Source: Chalara sp. BL73 (taxonomy: Eukaryota > Ascomycota > Leotiomycetes > Helotiales). From it: DNA of 64,000 nt. This document shows, piece by piece, positions 60,494 to 64,000 of this stretch. The DNA is taken from assembly GCA_918026815.1 (NCBI GenBank), contig CAKJVC010000155.1, positions 186,001 to 250,000 of the forward strand, given 5' to 3'. The notes below the pieces were generated by a model, which worked only from the letters and a program-made list of their open reading frames with translations, ran no database searches and was not told the origin of the DNA. Within the stretch, counting starts at the first letter, position 1; each line of letters starts with the position of its first letter. Made by a program: the position numbers and the translations under genes.

Positions 60494-61159
60494 AATGAGA
60501 TGTTACCTGAGCGAATGCACAAATTGGTGTCCAAACGATAGCGTTGAGTTATGAACTTATGACTAGAAGAGATGCATATCAATAGGCGCTATCATAGGTA
60601 ACGGATTAATGATTTATGATTGCTTGGGAGTTGAGAAACCGGGAATACAAAGGTCTTCTAGATCTTCTAGATCATAAGAATCTTATGATAATAGTTTGTA
60701 GATCATAGATCACTGAAAGCTATCTACCTAAATAAAGCCCAAGCAACAACCAGCGCTTAGTCCGTGTGATCCAAAACATTAAGTAAATTTGGCCTGCTTC
60801 TTGTCTCCCCAGCAGCGTTCATCACCCGAAGACCACGTGATGCATTAGAAAAATCCAATAAACCCAGAATTTTACAGATTCTCCGCAATCTAAATGACAT
60901 ACCCGGAAAATCCCAAGACCAAACGCTCGCCAGCGGCTAGATCCACGCAGGATATGACGTCGTGGCGAGCCATACCCCAGGACCGAGCGGCTCCAACCGA
61001 ATGGGCTCACATTTCCTCACGCCACCCATGACCGCTCTCCGTTCATATATCACATCCGCAAAAGTATCCCCAACGCCCATTCTACACCTCCCCAAGCGAA
61101 CCCCAAACGGCCGTCGTTTTATCCCAAAACAAAACAAAACAATCAAAGCGTTGATCGAA
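60494..61159. other. Intergenic, between the transporter and a small gene
   Basis: Contains a short AT-rich stretch with clustered TCTAGATC/ATCATAAGAATCTTATGAT palindromes (about 60655-60712) and a CACGTGA E-box at 60834-60840. No coding region seen. The plus-strand frame from 60962 that runs into the small gene probably reads its leader. Confidence 0.45.
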
Positions 61160-61447
61160 ATGAACCCCGCCATCCGCAAGAGGGCGGCCCTCCTCGGCGC
61201 CGCGGCCCTCGGGCTCCTCGTCACGGATAGGATCACCAGGTCGAAGAATAATACCGTGGCCATGGGGATTAATGGGCAGCTGAATGATATGAACGCCGTA
61301 GCTGATTTCGGGAGGGAGTATTCGTATGTATTGTTTTTAGGTTTTTTTTCTTCCGATTCTGGTTCTGCTTGTCGTTCTGTGGGCTAATGGGTTAGGGGGA
61401 ATGCTTGGCGGGAACAGCCTGACGATGTGACGGGAGGGAAACCGTGA
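61160..61447 (+). CDS. Small hypothetical protein (71 aa) with N-terminal hydrophobic helix
   Basis: Exon 1 61160-61323 and exon 2 61396-61447 with a 72-bp intron (GTATGT...TTAG). The product starts MNPAIRKRAALLGAAALGLL, continues VTDRITRSKNN and ends EYSGNAWREQPDDVTGGKP. A positively charged N-terminus before a short Ala/Leu-rich helix suggests a membrane anchor, perhaps mitochondrial (inference). The second exon is short, but the phase fits and its text is hydrophilic and stop-terminated. I do not recognise the family. Convergent with the Ski2 gene, 154 bp apart. Confidence 0.6.
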
Positions 61448-61601
61448 GGTTTTGGGAGGGATGGGAGTCCAGGTTAGGTTAGGTTGGTTAGGGTGTTCTG
61501 GGTGTTGCTGTTGCTGATGATTTGGAGGGTCACTAGCATTGCATAGGAAGGGAGTTTTGCATTTGTGTGTGTGCATGTGTCATGGTGTTTATGTCATGTA
61601 T

Positions 61602-64000
61602 TTACATGTACAAACTTGCAACAGCGGTGATATCCCGCTTGATCATCTCCTGACACGTCTGCATCTTGGTGAAAAGCTCGGGATCACCAATAATCCTTGC
61701 TGCGTTCTTCACTTCTCGACACGTCTCGTCTAGTCTGGTGATGACTCTAACAATTGTGCCTTCGAGCACATCAGTCAAGCCTGTGATGTTTTTGAAGCTC
61801 ATTCCGCGAGCCCACTCATACACGACTTCCATCAAACCGAATCTTGGTCGTGATACAAAGTCGTTGGAGTCATCTGCGGAGAAAATCACTTGATGGTACG
61901 TTTGCCGCTCATTCACCTTCTCAGAGATCGTGATGATAGTTTGCATGCCCTTTTCAAGGTTGCCGGTCAAGGTAGGAACTGTATCGGTCTTTTCCTGGAA
62001 TACGAAAGCAGAGAGTAGAGCGACTATCTCAGCTGGCTCATATGCGGCGAGGACATTGTCCAGAATGAGTTCTGTCAGGACCAGCTCGTCGGCCGAATGA
62101 ATTTCACACGCCACTTTGCCTTTTAGTTGCACTCTAGAACTCTCATCAATAAACTCGAGGTCTTGGAGCACAAGGATGCGCTGCTCATAGTCAGGCAGTA
62201 GTTGCAGATTTTGATCAGACATGAGCAGCCTCAATTGGGAGATGTTCTCCTTGATCAGCCACTGGTCATGACACATGGCATACTGGAAGAATTAGCTTAG
62301 TTCACTTACATAGACCCTATCCTAGTAGGCTTGAAATGGAACACTTACATGCTTAATGAACTGAGGACACTTAATACAAGCTTTGAGGAAAGTAAGCCTT
62401 CGCTTATTTAATACCGCCGATTAGACTTTTGGGAACTTACCAGCCTTCTGGGTAGCGGCAGACTCCTCATGACGTTTCACAAGAAGTTCTCTGATCTGCA
62501 AATGGTTAATCCGAGAGAAGTCGATCTCATTGAATTCCTCAAGCTCCCAAGATGAACAGAGCCGTGAGATTTCTGTTTTAGCCTAGTTGAAAATTAGTAT
62601 TTGGCGCAGTATAATGTATAAAATCGCTTCAAAAAGGAGGCATCCAAAAATAAGTCCACAAATACTGACATTCTTCAATTTGATCTCGTCATTCTTCGCG
62701 GAGACCAACTCCGGAAGGACTCCTTTCACGATTGTCGTTGTCAGACACTCCAGATCAGCCTATAATTATTAGCGAAGATTTGGGTTGAACATCTACTCTT
62801 GACCTTACTAGTGGTATTTGCAAGATTTTAGTGTACACCTTTGTCGAAGTAGGCTTGGTGAACATTTTTCGATACTTAGGCAAGAATGGAAGCAAATCAG
62901 TTGAGTCTCTTTGCTCTCTCTGCGTTCTTAATTCGACGACAGAAAGCATAGGTCCGGCTCCACTAGTGAAAATACCTTCTCTTAACAAGATACCGGCAGT
63001 TCGGATACCATCACGATTGTAGACGATCAGACCTGAAATGATCGATTAGTATTGTGGTCAAGTAATTTAAAGAGATGCATACGCTTAGGTGCAAACATCC
63101 TGCGCCCGACCGGAGTTCCACAAAGAGCCAAATGTAGCTCAGAAGTTAATTGCTTATAGTTTTCAGCTGATTGATGACACAAGTCTAGATCAGCATCGCA
63201 GATATCACATGGCTCTCTCTTGATCTTTTCGAGATCTGCCTCAGATATCTTAACGGCCTTCTCTTGTTCTGGAAGAAGTTGTTGAGTGGCATGTTCGCTG
63301 AAACTTCGTTTGATCATCTCCTCAATCTTCAGTGCTTCAACTCGTAAGAGGTTGAGGATCATATTGTATGTCAATCTGAACTGCGACCGAAGTTTGGAAG
63401 CCTCTCCAAGGATCATTTGACGCAGTTCCGTTACTGGAGGTGCCTCGCCACCTCCAGGAGCTACAATAATGACGGACCCGACAGTATCCAAGCCACGACG
63501 ACCTGCTCGACCCGCCATCTGTGTATACTCTCCGGGTAACAAATTCCGGAAAGAGTGGCCATCATGTTTCCTAGTGCCTGAAAAGACGACCGTGCGGGTA
63601 GGAAGATTTAAACCCATGGCAAACGTTTCTGTTGCAAACAAGACCTTGACCAAAGTCTGCGCGAAGAGCATTTCAACCACTTCTTTCACGATAGGCAATA
63701 GCCCACCATGGTGCACAGCAATTCCTCGACTAAGGAGATCTCGTAGCCGAATAATCTGAGGCAACACTCTGTCCTCGGGCTTTAAACGTGCAATCGATTT
63801 CTCGATAACCATGTGAATAGCACTCTTTTCAGTCGCTGTGCAGAAGTCTTGATTGCTGAGTGCATCAGCATTCTCTTCACAGCGTTTCTTAGAGAACACA
63901 AAAATGCAAGCTGGCAGTAGACTCTCTTTTCTGAGGAATTGGACAAGATGCACCCATAAATTCTTGTCTTGAGCCGCAGATGTCATACCACCAGGACGGC
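61602..64000 (-). CDS. SKI2: Ski2-type cytoplasmic DExH RNA helicase, C-terminal part (runs off the window)
   Basis: Six exons in view: 64000-63084 (incomplete), 63033-62809, 62759-62670, 62582-62441, 62380-62349 and 62282-61602, with introns of 49-87 bp. About 695 residues are visible. The helicase core's second half shows FVFSKKRCEENAD, GIAVHHGGLLP, VLFATETFAMGLNLPTRT (motif V) and YTQMAGRAGRRGLD (motif VI). The window edge falls in the Gly/Arg-rich linker, before SAAQDKNLWVHLVQFLRK, a segment that separates Ski2 from nuclear Mtr4. After the arch region (CDICDADLDLCHQSAENYK) comes the DSHCT domain (ILVLQDLEFID, LILDNVLAAYEPAEIVALLS, ITGLTDVLEGTIVRVITRLD), ending ITAVASLYM. Ski2 unwinds mRNA for 3'-to-5' decay by the cytoplasmic exosome together with Ski3 and Ski8. 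Exon 5 is only 32 nt. The N-terminal half and motif I lie outside the window. Confidence 0.93.

Overview
The window looks like nuclear DNA of a filamentous ascomycete (Pezizomycotina; a Leotiomycete is my guess from protein style, not a demonstrated placement). The genes are interrupted by 45-94 bp GT-AG introns and encode typical fungal families (2EXR protein, Pry1-like CAP protein, CysA-type acetyltransferase, Ski2 helicase). About 33 kb in the middle is an extremely AT-rich island with the C-to-T/G-to-A decay expected of repeat-induced point mutation (RIP).

Layout. 1-4263: gene-poor unique DNA with one broken ankyrin-type gene (3273-3835, minus). 4264-37102: the AT-rich island, bounded by inverted terminal repeats and a perfect 8-bp flanking duplication (CGTGGATG), so it reads as one large TIR element that received further insertions. 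Inside it a Ty1/Copia element (6698-22894, 5-bp duplication GTTAT) was itself split inside its RNase H domain by a minus-strand Ty3/Gypsy element (11856-22437, duplication CTAC). A second, plus-strand Ty3/Gypsy element (24118-30291, duplication TAAAT) sits separately in the TIR element. All reading frames are RIP-degraded, but reverse transcriptase, RNase H, integrase, protease and zinc-knuckle traces can still be read. The remaining island sequence (about 10 kb) holds tandem arrays and low-complexity DNA, and I could not identify a transposase for the outer element.

37103-64000: ordinary euchromatin. Genes in order: Asp-nucleophile alpha/beta hydrolase (+), uncharacterised fungal family with a YSP...RSYPLGF signature (-), mitochondrial-type serine/homoserine O-acetyltransferase (+), single-pass membrane protein with a lectin-like ectodomain (-), 2EXR protein (-), SPATA20/DUF255 thioredoxin-domain protein (-), secreted CAP/PR-1 protein (-), ten-TM EamA/DMT transporter (+), a 71-residue small protein (+), and the C-terminal part of the cytoplasmic Ski2 RNA helicase (-), which runs off the right edge. 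I worked out exon borders by hand from splice signals and reading-frame continuity. A 5.2-kb stretch (54031-59255) shows no gene I can support. I saw no tRNA, rRNA or CRISPR.

The genes do not form a cluster or pathway. The main interest is the three-level nested insertion, which can be dated by relative order and is documented by intact target-site duplications at every level.
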